Of a stretch of DNA of 20,793 nucleotides, positions 1 through 9,211 are shown one piece after another. Location of the stretch: the NCBI GenBank assembly GCA_017745135.1, contig JAGIAB010000013.1:1-20793 (forward strand). Direction: 5' to 3'. A model generated the notes under the pieces. It was given only the letters and a program-made list of their open reading frames with translations. It searched no databases and was not told the origin of the DNA. Made by a program: the position numbers and the translations under genes. Positions within the stretch are counted from its first letter, which is position 1. The number at the start of each line of letters is the position of its first letter. The stretch is from Flavisolibacter sp. (GTDB taxonomy: Bacteria > Bacteroidota > Bacteroidia > Chitinophagales > Chitinophagaceae).

Positions 1-31
1 AGTATAAACCAGTAATCGTTGTTTTTCCTGA

Positions 32-856
32 TTTGACAAAGTACTGGTTTCCCCGCACGATCCCGAAAATGATATTGGTGTTCTTTTCATAGAAACCAGC
101 GGTTGTCTACCTATGTGCGGCCATGGTACCATAGGAACGGTTACGATTGCCATTGAAGAAGGATTGGTTATTCCGAAAACACAAGGGAAATTAAGAATGG
201 AGACGCCTGCAGGACTGGTTCTTATCAATTACAAACAAGAGGGCAAAAAGGTAAAATCGGTAACGCTTACGAATATAAAATCGTTTTTGGCTGCTGAAAA
301 TTTAGATGTGGAATGCCCTGATTTAGGGACAATCACTGTAGATGTTGCCTATGGAGGAAACTTTTATGCAATTGTAGATCCTCAGAAAAATTTTCCAGGG
401 CTCGAAAATTACAACGCTGATCAATTGATCTCATGGAGCCGCGTTTGTCGTGAACGGTTGAATGAAAAATACGGGAACTTATTTGTTCACCCTGAGAATA
501 AACACATAAGGGGTTTAAGCCACATGCTGTGGACAGGAGCTCCTATTGATTCCAATGCCTCAGCAAGGAATGCCGTGTTCTACGGAGATAAGGCAATTGA
601 CCGGTCACCGTGTGGTACAGGTACGTCTGCACGTATGGCCCAATGGTATGCCAAAGGTAGGTTGAAGAAAGGCGTTGAATTCATTCACGAAAGTATCATC
701 GGCTCAAAATTTATCGGCAGGATAGAAAAAGAAACAACCTTGGGAAATAAACCGGCAATTGTCCCCAGTATTGAAGGGTGGGCAATCGTAACAGGTTACA
801 ACACGATCATTATTGATGACGATGATCCTTATGCCCACGGATTTCAGGTGATATGA
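32..856 (+). CDS. 4-hydroxyproline 2-epimerase (proline racemase family), 5' end missing or disrupted
   Basis: This enzyme family interconverts trans-4-hydroxy-L-proline and cis-4-hydroxy-D-proline in the cytoplasm by a two-cysteine acid/base mechanism, the first step of bacterial hydroxyproline catabolism. Both catalytic cysteine motifs are visible: MCGHGTIG (Cys codon at 116) and DRSPCGTGTSA (Cys codon at 611). The GGNFYAIV stretch and the C-terminal GFQV ending also fit. The ATG at 113 lies inside the first catalytic motif, and family-like sequence (VLVSPHDPENDIGVLF) continues upstream of it in the same frame, so 113 is not the natural start. The frame closes at a TGA at 29-31, and I see no family similarity before about position 38. 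Roughly 85 N-terminal residues of the usual about 310-330 are absent. The copy is therefore either frameshifted, truncated or affected by a sequence error near the window edge. A general proline racemase is the main alternative. The next gene, 55 bases downstream, supports the hydroxyproline assignment. Confidence 0.85.
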   Translation, partial: FDKVLVSPHDPENDIGVLFIETSGCLPMCGHGTIGTVTIAIEEGLVIPKTQGKLRMETPAGLVLINYKQEGKKVKSVTLTNIKSFLAAENLDVECPDLGTITVDVAYGGNFYAIVDPQKNFPGLENYNADQLISWSRVCRERLNEKYGNLFVHPENKHIRGLSHMLWTGAPIDSNASARNAVFYGDKAIDRSPCGTGTSARMAQWYAKGRLKKGVEFIHESIIGSKFIGRIEKETTLGNKPAIVPSIEGWAIVTGYNTIIIDDDDPYAHGFQVI

Positions 857-911
857 TTGAACTAAAACCAGCGGAGCTTTTGTAAAAATCAGGCTCAAAA
901 ATTCAGATGAA

Positions 912-2156
912 ATGAAAGCAATCGTAATAGGGGGTGGCGTTATCGGACTTTGTTCGGCATACTACCTGCGCAAAAGCGGCTGGGATGTTACCGTCTTAGA
1001 CAATTCAGAAGTCAATACCAACTGCTCTTATGGCAATCTTGGAATGATCGTTCCGAGTCATTTTGTGCCTCTCGCATCGCCTGGCATTGTTGCGCAGGGC
1101 CTGCGATGGATGCTGAATAGCAAAAGTCCTTTTTATGTAAGGCCTTCGTTCGATTTAAATTTGATATCATGGGGATTGAAATTTATAAAGAATGCGACGG
1201 CTCAAAATGTTGAAAAGGCAGCCATGCCACTGCTTCAATTCAATCTTTATAGCAAAAACCTTTTTAGTGAATTGAACAAACAACCAGGATTTGATTTCGC
1301 TCTGGAGAACAAGGGTATCCTGATGTATTATAAAACAGAAAAGGTTGCAGAGGAAGAATCGCATCTGGCTGAAAGAGCACGGCAAATGGGAGTAGATGCC
1401 GCTGTTTTGAACAAGCAGCAATTGCAGGAGCTTGAACCTGAAACAGAGCTTGATGTCCTCGGCGCTGTTCATTATCGTTGTGATGCACATTTATATCCGA
1501 ATAAATTAATGCCCCAATTACTTCATTACCTGAAGACCTCAGGGGTCGATGTGCAAACTGACAATCCGGTTAAGGATATTATCTCTGAAAATGGAAGGAT
1601 TAAAAAAGTTATTAGTTCGAAGGGTGAATATGCTGCCGATGTGTTTGTGTTAGCAAGTGGCGCCTGGTTAAGCCGGCTGGCAAAATTGATTCACCTGGAT
1701 ATTCCATTGATGGCCGGCAAGGGATACACATTGACTTATGATCAACCACAAAAAAAATTAAACGTTCCTGCCATATTGTGTGAAGCCCGTGTAGCCATTA
1801 CCCCAATGAATGGACACATGCGTTATGGCGGAACGATGGAGATTGGCGCACCTAATAAAAAAATCAATTTAAACCGGGTAGAAGGAATTGTTGAATCGGT
1901 TTCAAGATATTTTCCTGATATCAAACTGGATGTTCCGGAACAAAAAGACATCTGGTATGGATTCCGTCCCTGTTCGCCGGATGGAATGCCCTACATTGGG
2001 CGTTCATCAAAAATCAATAACCTTTTCATTGCAGGCGGGCACTCCATGATGGGTCTAAGCCTCGGACCTGCAACAGGGAAAATCATTGCTGATTTAGCAA
2101 ACGATCAAAAAACGGAAGTAGATATAAAAGCGTTCGATCCGGAACGGTATTCATAA
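912..2156 (+). CDS. FAD-dependent D-amino-acid dehydrogenase, probable cis-4-hydroxy-D-proline dehydrogenase (DadA-like)
   Basis: The 414-residue product belongs to the DAO/DadA flavoprotein family, which oxidises D-amino acids to imines or keto acids. An N-terminal Rossmann motif, IGGGVIGLCSAYYL (residues 6-19), binds the ADP part of FAD. The conserved C-terminal flavin-contact stretches are WYGFRPCSPDGMPYIG (348-363) and AGGHSMMGLSLGPATG (374-389). Length is close to the usual 410-435 residues. There is no signal peptide, so it should act at the cytoplasmic side of the membrane or in the cytoplasm. It follows the hydroxyproline epimerase after 55 bases on the same strand. This pairing is known in hydroxyproline pathways, where the dehydrogenase turns cis-4-hydroxy-D-proline into 1-pyrroline-4-hydroxy-2-carboxylate. 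The family call is firm; the substrate is inferred from the neighbour. A general D-amino-acid dehydrogenase remains possible. Confidence 0.85.
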   Translation: MKAIVIGGGVIGLCSAYYLRKSGWDVTVLDNSEVNTNCSYGNLGMIVPSHFVPLASPGIVAQGLRWMLNSKSPFYVRPSFDLNLISWGLKFIKNATAQNVEKAAMPLLQFNLYSKNLFSELNKQPGFDFALENKGILMYYKTEKVAEEESHLAERARQMGVDAAVLNKQQLQELEPETELDVLGAVHYRCDAHLYPNKLMPQLLHYLKTSGVDVQTDNPVKDIISENGRIKKVISSKGEYAADVFVLASGAWLSRLAKLIHLDIPLMAGKGYTLTYDQPQKKLNVPAILCEARVAITPMNGHMRYGGTMEIGAPNKKINLNRVEGIVESVSRYFPDIKLDVPEQKDIWYGFRPCSPDGMPYIGRSSKINNLFIAGGHSMMGLSLGPATGKIIADLANDQKTEVDIKAFDPERYS

Positions 2157-2206
2157 TATTCAATATCCTAATTGAGCCACAATTCACCATTGCTAAACTT
2201 GAGTTT

Positions 2207-3994
2207 ATGTCAAGACCTTCTTTGCTGAGAGTTTATACCGCCATATTTTTTTTAGCTCTTTGCAATCATCTTTTTTCCCAATCCAAAAACGAATATGTTC
2301 CCTGCCAGGAAATGCCCAACCTGATCCAGAACTATAGTGCAGACTGCAGGGCATTGACCAGATTTTATACGCCTTCCAGTGGCAATGCGTTTCGGGGTGG
2401 GTCCGGCGGCGGGGATGCGGGTGCTGGCTCGCCCGAAAGGCGGGAACGTTTTGATAAACTTAATCGTGAATACTTGAAAAAGTTGGAAGCACTCAATTTT
2501 AATGGTCTGCCTCAGGAATGTAAGGTTGATTACATCCTGTTCAAGCGAGATGTTACTGAACGAATCCGTCAGGCTTCTGAAGACGCTGCAGAATACAACA
2601 AGATCAAACAATGGTTTGTGTTTGCTGATATAATTTACGATCTAGAAAAAGCCCGCAGAAGAGGTAAACAACCGGATGCAGAAAAAGTTGCTGAAGAGTG
2701 GTCCGATATTACCAATGAAATAAAAGCACTGCAGGCGAAATTGAAAGATGAAAAGAATTTAAGTTCTGAATCTATTTACATCGCCGGAGAAACGATCACT
2801 GGTATTAAAAATTCTCTGGCAAATATTCACCAGTTTTATAACGGCTATGACCCAATGTATAGCTGGTGGACTCCTAAAACTTACACTGCTTTAGACGAAG
2901 CATTGACTGCTTATGGGGCCGCATTCAAAAACAAATCAAATACAACTCCGGTTGATAAAACCGGCATTGTCGGTAAGCCTGTCGGGAAGAATGAATTAAT
3001 AAGGCAATTGAACTATGAATTGATTCCCTATACGCCGGAAGAACTGATCGACATTGCAAACAAGGAATTTGCATGGTGCGATGCTGAGATGTTGAAGGCC
3101 TCAAACGAAATGGGTTTTGGCAACGATTGGAAGAAAGCATTGGAAAAAGTAAAAAACAGTTTTGTTCCTCCGGGCAAGCAACCGGAAGCTATTTTGAAAT
3201 TGTATCATGAATCAGTTGATTTTATTAAGAAAAAAGATCTCATTACAATTCCTGATCTAGCAGAAGAAACCTGGGGAATGATTATGATGACACCGGAGCG
3301 CCAACTGGTAAACCCTTTCTTCACCGGCGGCGCAGATATCAGTATTTCCTATCCAACGAATACAATGGGCGAAGATGACCGCCTGATGAGCATGCGGGGT
3401 AACAACCCTCACTTTTCCAGAGCCACCGTTCAACATGAATTGATTCCCGGTCACAACCTGCAGGCGTACATGAATGCAAGGTATCGTACGTATCGAAACT
3501 TCAGTACCCCGTTCTGGGGCGAAGGTTGGGCCTTGTATTGGGAGTTGTTATTGTGGGACATGAATTTTCCTCAAGGTCCTGAAGATAGGATTGGAATGTT
3601 GTTCTGGCATATGCATCGTTGTGCACGGATTATTTTTTCATTGAACTACCATATGGGCAAATGGACGCCACAGCAATGCATTGACTTTTTAGTAGACAGG
3701 GTAGGACATGAAAGAGCGAATGCTGAAGGAGAAGTGAGACGTTCATTTGCAGATCGCTATCCTCCATTATATCAATTGGCTTATTTGACCGGCGGCAGGC
3801 AATTCTATGCACTGAAAAAAGAATTAGTCGACAGTGGTAAAATGACTTATAAGCAGTATCATGATGCTGTAATGCATTTGAATTCCATGCCGGTTGAAAT
3901 GATAAGAGCAATTTTAACCAATCAGCCATTAAACGAAGATTATAAAACAAAGTGGCGTTTTTATGATGAACCAAAAGCAAAACTAGCTCCCTGA
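2207..3994 (+). CDS. Secreted DUF885 family protein, putative zinc metallopeptidase
   Basis: The 595-residue protein begins with a signal peptide (hydrophobic stretch about 9-24, likely cut near FSQ at 23-25), so it is exported. The family marker is the HELIPGH motif at residues 410-416, an HExxH-like zinc site. It is followed by GEGWALYWE (438-446), whose glutamates could give the third ligand. This order is typical of DUF885, a family placed among gluzincin-like metallopeptidases but poorly characterised. Residues 64-74 form a glycine/alanine-rich low-complexity stretch whose DNA is markedly richer in G and C than its surroundings. The gene lies 50 bases after the dehydrogenase and 25 before the next gene, consistent with one transcript. 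Peptidase activity is inferred from the motif. A role in releasing peptides or hydroxyproline from glycoproteins is speculative. Confidence 0.85.
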   Translation: MSRPSLLRVYTAIFFLALCNHLFSQSKNEYVPCQEMPNLIQNYSADCRALTRFYTPSSGNAFRGGSGGGDAGAGSPERRERFDKLNREYLKKLEALNFNGLPQECKVDYILFKRDVTERIRQASEDAAEYNKIKQWFVFADIIYDLEKARRRGKQPDAEKVAEEWSDITNEIKALQAKLKDEKNLSSESIYIAGETITGIKNSLANIHQFYNGYDPMYSWWTPKTYTALDEALTAYGAAFKNKSNTTPVDKTGIVGKPVGKNELIRQLNYELIPYTPEELIDIANKEFAWCDAEMLKASNEMGFGNDWKKALEKVKNSFVPPGKQPEAILKLYHESVDFIKKKDLITIPDLAEETWGMIMMTPERQLVNPFFTGGADISISYPTNTMGEDDRLMSMRGNNPHFSRATVQHELIPGHNLQAYMNARYRTYRNFSTPFWGEGWALYWELLLWDMNFPQGPEDRIGMLFWHMHRCARIIFSLNYHMGKWTPQQCIDFLVDRVGHERANAEGEVRRSFADRYPPLYQLAYLTGGRQFYALKKELVDSGKMTYKQYHDAVMHLNSMPVEMIRAILTNQPLNEDYKTKWRFYDEPKAKLAP

Positions 3995-4019
3995 TCTCTG
4001 AACCTTCATTCAAGTTATC

Positions 4020-6812
4020 ATGCTAAGAAATTGTTTTTTTATTATTGCTTGTGTACTCCTTAGATTCACATTGTTTGCTCAAAGTAAGGAGCAACACCAA
4101 ATGAAAAACGATGCATTCACGATAAAAACCAACCGCTACGGCATTGGTGAGATTTTCAAAACCAATGATGTTCATGTTACGAATTATGTAAGGAATGGAA
4201 GAGTGTTTGGAGATGTGACGGTACGTTTTGCCAATGGCAGGAGAGTGGATTCAGTAAAAGCGTCTTCCGGCAAAACTTCTTTTTTACAGGATGGGAAGAT
4301 GGTAGAGAACTGGCAGCCGGATAGTTCTAAAGGTGCTCCACTTCAATTGTCGCAAAGTTTTTCACTGCAAAATGATGCGTTGATCTGGAACATCAGGTTA
4401 ACCAACTATTCGGCAAATACAATCAGGATAGAAGACCTTGCCATCCCTCTTGCTTATAATGCCGGCGGAGGAGAAAATCCAATTGAGATATTTGAGCAAA
4501 GAGTAGTAAAACATCATTTCATTTCAGGAAATAATTCATTCATCTTTTTCCAGCGTCCTACCGGATTAGGGCCTTATCTGGTCATGACCCCTTTACCCGG
4601 AACTTCATTAGAATATTTTTCGACAGCATCGTTTGTGCCAGGTGAAAGAGGAGTGTTCCAGGCTTTTATTCATTCAGCCCTAACAGGCAATAAAGAGTTA
4701 AGAGGCAATTGGAGGCAACCTCATACCCACACATCTGTCGAAAGCAAAAGCAGCAAAAATTATGCATTCAAATTCAGGTGGGCGAAAGATTATAATGGTA
4801 TCCGCGATATACTTTTTGAGGAAGGATTGATCGACGTGCAGGTAATGCCGGGTATGAGTATTCCCACTGATCTCGAGGCGACGATCGCATTACGCACCAA
4901 TCAAAAAATTCAAAGCATAGAACCTGAATTCACTTCAGCAACTTCCATAAAATATTTAGGCGAGAAAAAGAAAGGAACACATCTCTATAAAGTAAAATTT
5001 TCACGGCTTGGAGAGAACAAGCTGGCAATTCGTTACGGTAACAACTACAAAACTTATTTAGAATTTTTTGTCACGGAACCTTTGGAAACCTTGTACAAAA
5101 AACGTTCTTCTTTTATTGCCGATCATCAGCAGTTAAAGGTTCCTGGTAAATGGTATGATGGATTGTTTGGTGTGTATGACATGAAAAACGCTGCGCTACG
5201 CAGTCCCGATAATCCCGATTACTTCGATACAAGCCGTCTGAGTTATGTTTTAACTTGTGACGATCCCGGACTTTGCAAAGCACCTTTTGTTGCAGCAAAA
5301 AATGTTTTCTATCCCGATCAAAAAGAAATCGATGCTCTTGAATATTATCTAAAAAACTTTGTTTGGGGTGGATTGCAGCGCACCGATAAAGAAACACCCT
5401 ATCCTTACGGTGTATACGGCACGCCAAGCTGGTATGTAAACCGTGATACATCAAGACGAAGAGGAAATACGGCTGACCGCAACCAGGAGCGCATGCATGT
5501 GTGGCGTTCTTACGATTACCCGCATATCATCATGTTGTACTATCACATGTACCAGATCGCAAAGATGTATCCCAACAGGACGCACTACCTCGATGCAAAA
5601 GAATATTTGGAAAGAACGAAAGAAACAGCAAAAGCATATTTTAAATACCCTTATGAAATTCTTCCCTGGTACGAAACATACAAATGGGGGTGTTATAATG
5701 AATTGCTGATCGTAGACCTCATCAACGAATTAAAAAAGCAAGGCTTTACCGAAGATGCCCAATTTCTTACCGATGAATGGGAGAAGAAAGTGAAATATTT
5801 TGTTTACGATGATATCTATCCTTTTCGATCGGAATATGCAATTGACGCCACTGCATTTGAATCCAGCCAGGCCTTGGCTAAGTATGCCGCATTGAACACT
5901 ATGAAGCCTGACACCAATCTATGGTACGATAAAAATTTAGAGAAATGGTATTCGCATCCCAAAGTATCAACAGAAGATGGCCGTCGCTTTATGGATCGGC
6001 AGATACAAGCGAACATGGCGTTGAGAGGAGTTATTGAACCTGCTTATTATTTTTTGGGAAGTGATTTTCGCGGAAGAAGTGACGGCTATACATTAAGCTA
6101 TATGTCGCAAATGGGTGGCTGGGGTATTTTAGATTATGCACTCCATTTTGCAGAGGATCCTACCGATTATATCCGCCTCGGTTACCAATCTTATTTAAGT
6201 TCATTTGCTTTAATCAATTCAGGAACACCCGAAAGCAACTATGGTTATTGGTACCCTGGAAAGGAAAATGATGGTGCAACCGGTTGGGCATTCGAACCTC
6301 AGAAATATGCAGTATCGTGGATTCAAAAACCGCAGGGCAGAGGGCCATGGTTTTATGATGGCGAGATTGATCTTGGTTTTGGTGGTGCCACACGCATGGC
6401 ATCAACCATTGTAACGAACGATCCGATTTTCGGAATGGTGGCTTATGGCGGTGATTTGAAACAAACAAATGGATTGATACAGGTTATTCCAAAAGATGGA
6501 ATGAGAACAAGATTGTTTTATCGAAACGGTAATAACAAGATCGATATTGAATTGAATAGAGACGGGTTTGCAAAAGATAAGTTTATCACTCTTGAACAGT
6601 CAGGGAAATCTTTGCAATTGGTTTTGGAGAACAGGACTGCGGACGTACACCAAACTCAAATTAGTATTAAAGGGTTGACAGGAAATTATGAGGTAAAAGC
6701 AAATGGCAAAAACCTGCAGCAAATAAGTTTTACTGCTACTGAAGCCGGAGTCATCGTTCCTGTTGCTGCAAATGGACTGACAACAGTAACACTGAGTAAA
6801 TTGACCAAGTAA
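4020..6812 (+). CDS. Large secreted protein, DUF5695-like, putative carbohydrate-active enzyme
   Basis: The 930-residue protein has an N-terminal signal peptide (hydrophobic about 5-19, cut near FAQ). Residues about 30-330 look like beta-rich domains. Residues about 380-780 look like an alpha-helical toroid rich in aromatic residues, with short segments such as YDYPHIIMLYYHMY and YKWGCYNELLIVDLINEL. The C-terminal 120 residues are again beta-rich. This layout (beta domain, (alpha/alpha)-barrel, small beta domain) is common in glycoside hydrolases and polysaccharide lyases. From memory it resembles the Bacteroidota family DUF5695, whose function is not established. I cannot assign catalytic residues. 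It sits 25 bases after the DUF885 gene and 86 bases before a GH31 gene, all on the same strand, which suggests a shared glycan-related role. Family name moderately sure; activity unknown. Confidence 0.7.
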   Translation: MLRNCFFIIACVLLRFTLFAQSKEQHQMKNDAFTIKTNRYGIGEIFKTNDVHVTNYVRNGRVFGDVTVRFANGRRVDSVKASSGKTSFLQDGKMVENWQPDSSKGAPLQLSQSFSLQNDALIWNIRLTNYSANTIRIEDLAIPLAYNAGGGENPIEIFEQRVVKHHFISGNNSFIFFQRPTGLGPYLVMTPLPGTSLEYFSTASFVPGERGVFQAFIHSALTGNKELRGNWRQPHTHTSVESKSSKNYAFKFRWAKDYNGIRDILFEEGLIDVQVMPGMSIPTDLEATIALRTNQKIQSIEPEFTSATSIKYLGEKKKGTHLYKVKFSRLGENKLAIRYGNNYKTYLEFFVTEPLETLYKKRSSFIADHQQLKVPGKWYDGLFGVYDMKNAALRSPDNPDYFDTSRLSYVLTCDDPGLCKAPFVAAKNVFYPDQKEIDALEYYLKNFVWGGLQRTDKETPYPYGVYGTPSWYVNRDTSRRRGNTADRNQERMHVWRSYDYPHIIMLYYHMYQIAKMYPNRTHYLDAKEYLERTKETAKAYFKYPYEILPWYETYKWGCYNELLIVDLINELKKQGFTEDAQFLTDEWEKKVKYFVYDDIYPFRSEYAIDATAFESSQALAKYAALNTMKPDTNLWYDKNLEKWYSHPKVSTEDGRRFMDRQIQANMALRGVIEPAYYFLGSDFRGRSDGYTLSYMSQMGGWGILDYALHFAEDPTDYIRLGYQSYLSSFALINSGTPESNYGYWYPGKENDGATGWAFEPQKYAVSWIQKPQGRGPWFYDGEIDLGFGGATRMASTIVTNDPIFGMVAYGGDLKQTNGLIQVIPKDGMRTRLFYRNGNNKIDIELNRDGFAKDKFITLEQSGKSLQLVLENRTADVHQTQISIKGLTGNYEVKANGKNLQQISFTATEAGVIVPVAANGLTTVTLSKLTK

Positions 6813-6898
6813 TTAACTGATTTGCAGCTGAAAACACAGTCGATTGGCCTGTGAAGATTGCGCCATAAAAAATAATCTATTCATTTTATTAAAGAATC

Positions 6899-9211
6899 AT
6901 GATGCGTTTCTTCACCTTAATCGTCGGTCTTTTTTCAATAGCTACCATTGCCTCTGATGCGACTGCACAGAATATAACCGCCGCAGGACAACCCGCACAG
7001 TTAGATATAAGAACAGCAGGAGAAAGCAGTATCCGGATTACATTAAAACCAATAAGCTTTAAAGAAAATTATCCTTTCACGCCTGCCGTTGTTGAAAGAA
7101 ATTATCCTGCAACTGCTATCAGTCTTCGTGAAATTTCAAAGCCGGTAAAAAAGAAGGTCGGGAATTTGAATGTTGAAGTTTTGCCTTCTCCACTAACGGT
7201 AACTGTTACCAATGCAGAAGGTCAATCTGTACAAAAATTAATTTTCAACGATGATGGAAATCTTTCCTTTCAACTAAATGATCAACCGGTATTGGGGATG
7301 GGTGAAGGAGGACCAAAACCGCAACGGGGCTGGAGAACGCAACCCATTCAATTCGACCGTCGCGGAGTGATAGACAGCATGCAGCCACGCTGGCAAAGCG
7401 ATGCTTATGGCTCACGTAATCCTGTTGCCTTGTTGATTGGAACTGAAGGATGGGGATTGTTTGTGGCAACTCCCTGGGTTTATGTTGATTTGCGGGAGAA
7501 AGACAGAGGTGTCTTTATTCCCTGGAAACCTTCGGGAACTGTAGTGCAGCAAACTGAAAGGAACCAGCAATTGAATTCAAGCAAAGGTATTCACCCAGTT
7601 GATAAAATGGTTCCTGGCTTGTTTGATGTTTTTGTTTTTGATGCACACGATCCTTCCAGGTTGATGAAAGATTTTTCAGTAATTACAGGACCTGCAGCTA
7701 TGCCGCCGAAATGGTCATTAGGTTACATGCAATCGCACCGGACGCTGGAAGATGAAAATCAAATACTCGGTATCGTTGATAGCTTTCGCACCAAAAAAAT
7801 TCCGGTGGATGCAGTGATCTATCTGGGAACCGGATTTACACCACGTGGATGGAACAAACGCCAGCCTTCGTTTGAATTTAATCCTGATGTGTTCAAAAGA
7901 GATCCAAAAGATGTTCTTGCTGATATGCACGCAAAGCATGTAAAACTGGTGGTGCATATGGTTCCTTTCGACAGGGATAAATTGCCAACATTGCATGGAA
8001 CCATTCCGGCAAAAGCAGGAGAGAAATTAGACGCCGGCCATATTCAAAACTATTGGCAGCAACATGTGGGGTTGGTAAAAACAGGTGTTGATGCGTTCTG
8101 GCCGGATGAAGGTGACTGGTTCAATTTGTTTGAGCGAATCAAGCGCCATCAACTGTATTACCAGGGGCATCTTTCCACCAATCCAAATATTCGTCCCTGG
8201 AGTTTGCAGCGCAACGGTTATCCGGGCATTGCGCAATGGGGAGGATGGGTATGGTCGGGAGATACGGAATCATCGTGGAAAACATTGGAAGGACAAATTG
8301 CGGTTGCCATCAACTATTGTTTGAGCATTGGCCCATACTGGGGTTCTGATATTGGCGGATTTTATCCGAATGAAGAATTGACCGGTGAGTTGTTTGCACG
8401 TTGGTTCCAGTTTGGTGCTTTCAGCGGTTCGTTCCGTTCGCATGGAAGAACATGGTGGACACGTTTGCCCTGGGGCTGGGGATTAAGTGATCTTGGCCCG
8501 CTTGAGGGCAACCGTTATCCATTGAAATCAGAATTAAACAATCCTTCAATTGAACCTTTAGTAAAAAAATATGATGAGCTGCGTTATCAATTGATGCCTT
8601 ACAACTACACACTGGCATGGGAAGCAAGAAATACAGGAATGCCATTGATGCGTGCCATGTGGCTGCATTATCCCAACGATGAAAAGGGAAGAGAAATGGG
8701 AACACAATATTTATGGGGAAGAGATTTGTTGATTGCTCCTGTTTTTGAAAAAGGAGCAACAACACGTGAAGTGTATTTACCAGCAGGAGAGTGGTACGAC
8801 TGGTGGACGAATAAAAAAGAAACCGGCGGACAAACCATAGCAAAAGCAGTTGATCTTTCTGTGATGCCGATCTATGTTCGTGCAGGTGCTATTATTCCTG
8901 TGGATCCGGTTCGACAATACACAAGTGAAGTGGTGAATGAACCTACGACTTTAAAAATTTATTCAGGGGCAGATGGCCAATATACTTTGTATGAAGATGA
9001 TGGCATCAGCCAGGACTATTTGAAAGGAAGAGGAACATGGACAAGTATTACCTGGAATGATAAAGAGAGAAAGTTGAGTATTCAGCCCGGCGGTGGACCA
9101 AAAGGTGCTACAAATGTTGCTGCAAGAAAAGAATTTAAAGTTCAATTGATTCCGGAGGGAACTACAAAACAAGTGAGCTATAATAACAGGTTATTGGAAG
9201 TCAGATTTTAA
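6899..9211 (+). CDS. Secreted glycoside hydrolase family 31 alpha-glycosidase
   Basis: The 770-residue protein has a signal peptide (hydrophobic about 5-20, cut near TAQ at 22-24). A galactose-mutarotase-like N-terminal domain reaches to about residue 255. A (beta/alpha)8 barrel begins near PPKWSLGYMQSHRT at about 269, and C-terminal beta domains follow (MPIYVRAGAIIPVDP near 660). Expected GH31 residues are present. Asp403 in FWPDEGDW matches the nucleophile position. Asp455 in SGDTESSW matches the acid/base. Asp484 in GSDIGGF matches the conserved substrate-binding aspartate. GH31 enzymes hydrolyse terminal alpha-glucose, alpha-xylose or alpha-galactose with retention. The nucleophile context WPDEGDW differs from the classical WxDMNE motif, so the sugar specificity cannot be read directly. 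Export and pairing with the preceding gene point to periplasmic or surface glycan trimming. Confidence 0.9.
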   Translation: MMRFFTLIVGLFSIATIASDATAQNITAAGQPAQLDIRTAGESSIRITLKPISFKENYPFTPAVVERNYPATAISLREISKPVKKKVGNLNVEVLPSPLTVTVTNAEGQSVQKLIFNDDGNLSFQLNDQPVLGMGEGGPKPQRGWRTQPIQFDRRGVIDSMQPRWQSDAYGSRNPVALLIGTEGWGLFVATPWVYVDLREKDRGVFIPWKPSGTVVQQTERNQQLNSSKGIHPVDKMVPGLFDVFVFDAHDPSRLMKDFSVITGPAAMPPKWSLGYMQSHRTLEDENQILGIVDSFRTKKIPVDAVIYLGTGFTPRGWNKRQPSFEFNPDVFKRDPKDVLADMHAKHVKLVVHMVPFDRDKLPTLHGTIPAKAGEKLDAGHIQNYWQQHVGLVKTGVDAFWPDEGDWFNLFERIKRHQLYYQGHLSTNPNIRPWSLQRNGYPGIAQWGGWVWSGDTESSWKTLEGQIAVAINYCLSIGPYWGSDIGGFYPNEELTGELFARWFQFGAFSGSFRSHGRTWWTRLPWGWGLSDLGPLEGNRYPLKSELNNPSIEPLVKKYDELRYQLMPYNYTLAWEARNTGMPLMRAMWLHYPNDEKGREMGTQYLWGRDLLIAPVFEKGATTREVYLPAGEWYDWWTNKKETGGQTIAKAVDLSVMPIYVRAGAIIPVDPVRQYTSEVVNEPTTLKIYSGADGQYTLYEDDGISQDYLKGRGTWTSITWNDKERKLSIQPGGGPKGATNVAARKEFKVQLIPEGTTKQVSYNNRLLEVRF

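Noticed and set aside
113..115. ATG at 113 as the natural start of the epimerase
   Set aside because: It lies inside the catalytic cysteine motif and family-like sequence extends upstream in frame.
2172..2201. Promoter-like TTG-N19-TAAACTTG before the DUF885 gene
   Set aside because: One base off consensus, and the transcript would begin at or after the ATG at 2207, so it would make a leaderless message at best.
8421..8843. 140-codon minus-strand frame within the GH31 gene
   Set aside because: It is the shadow of a conserved GH31 coding region and its product is an unnatural mix with no family features.
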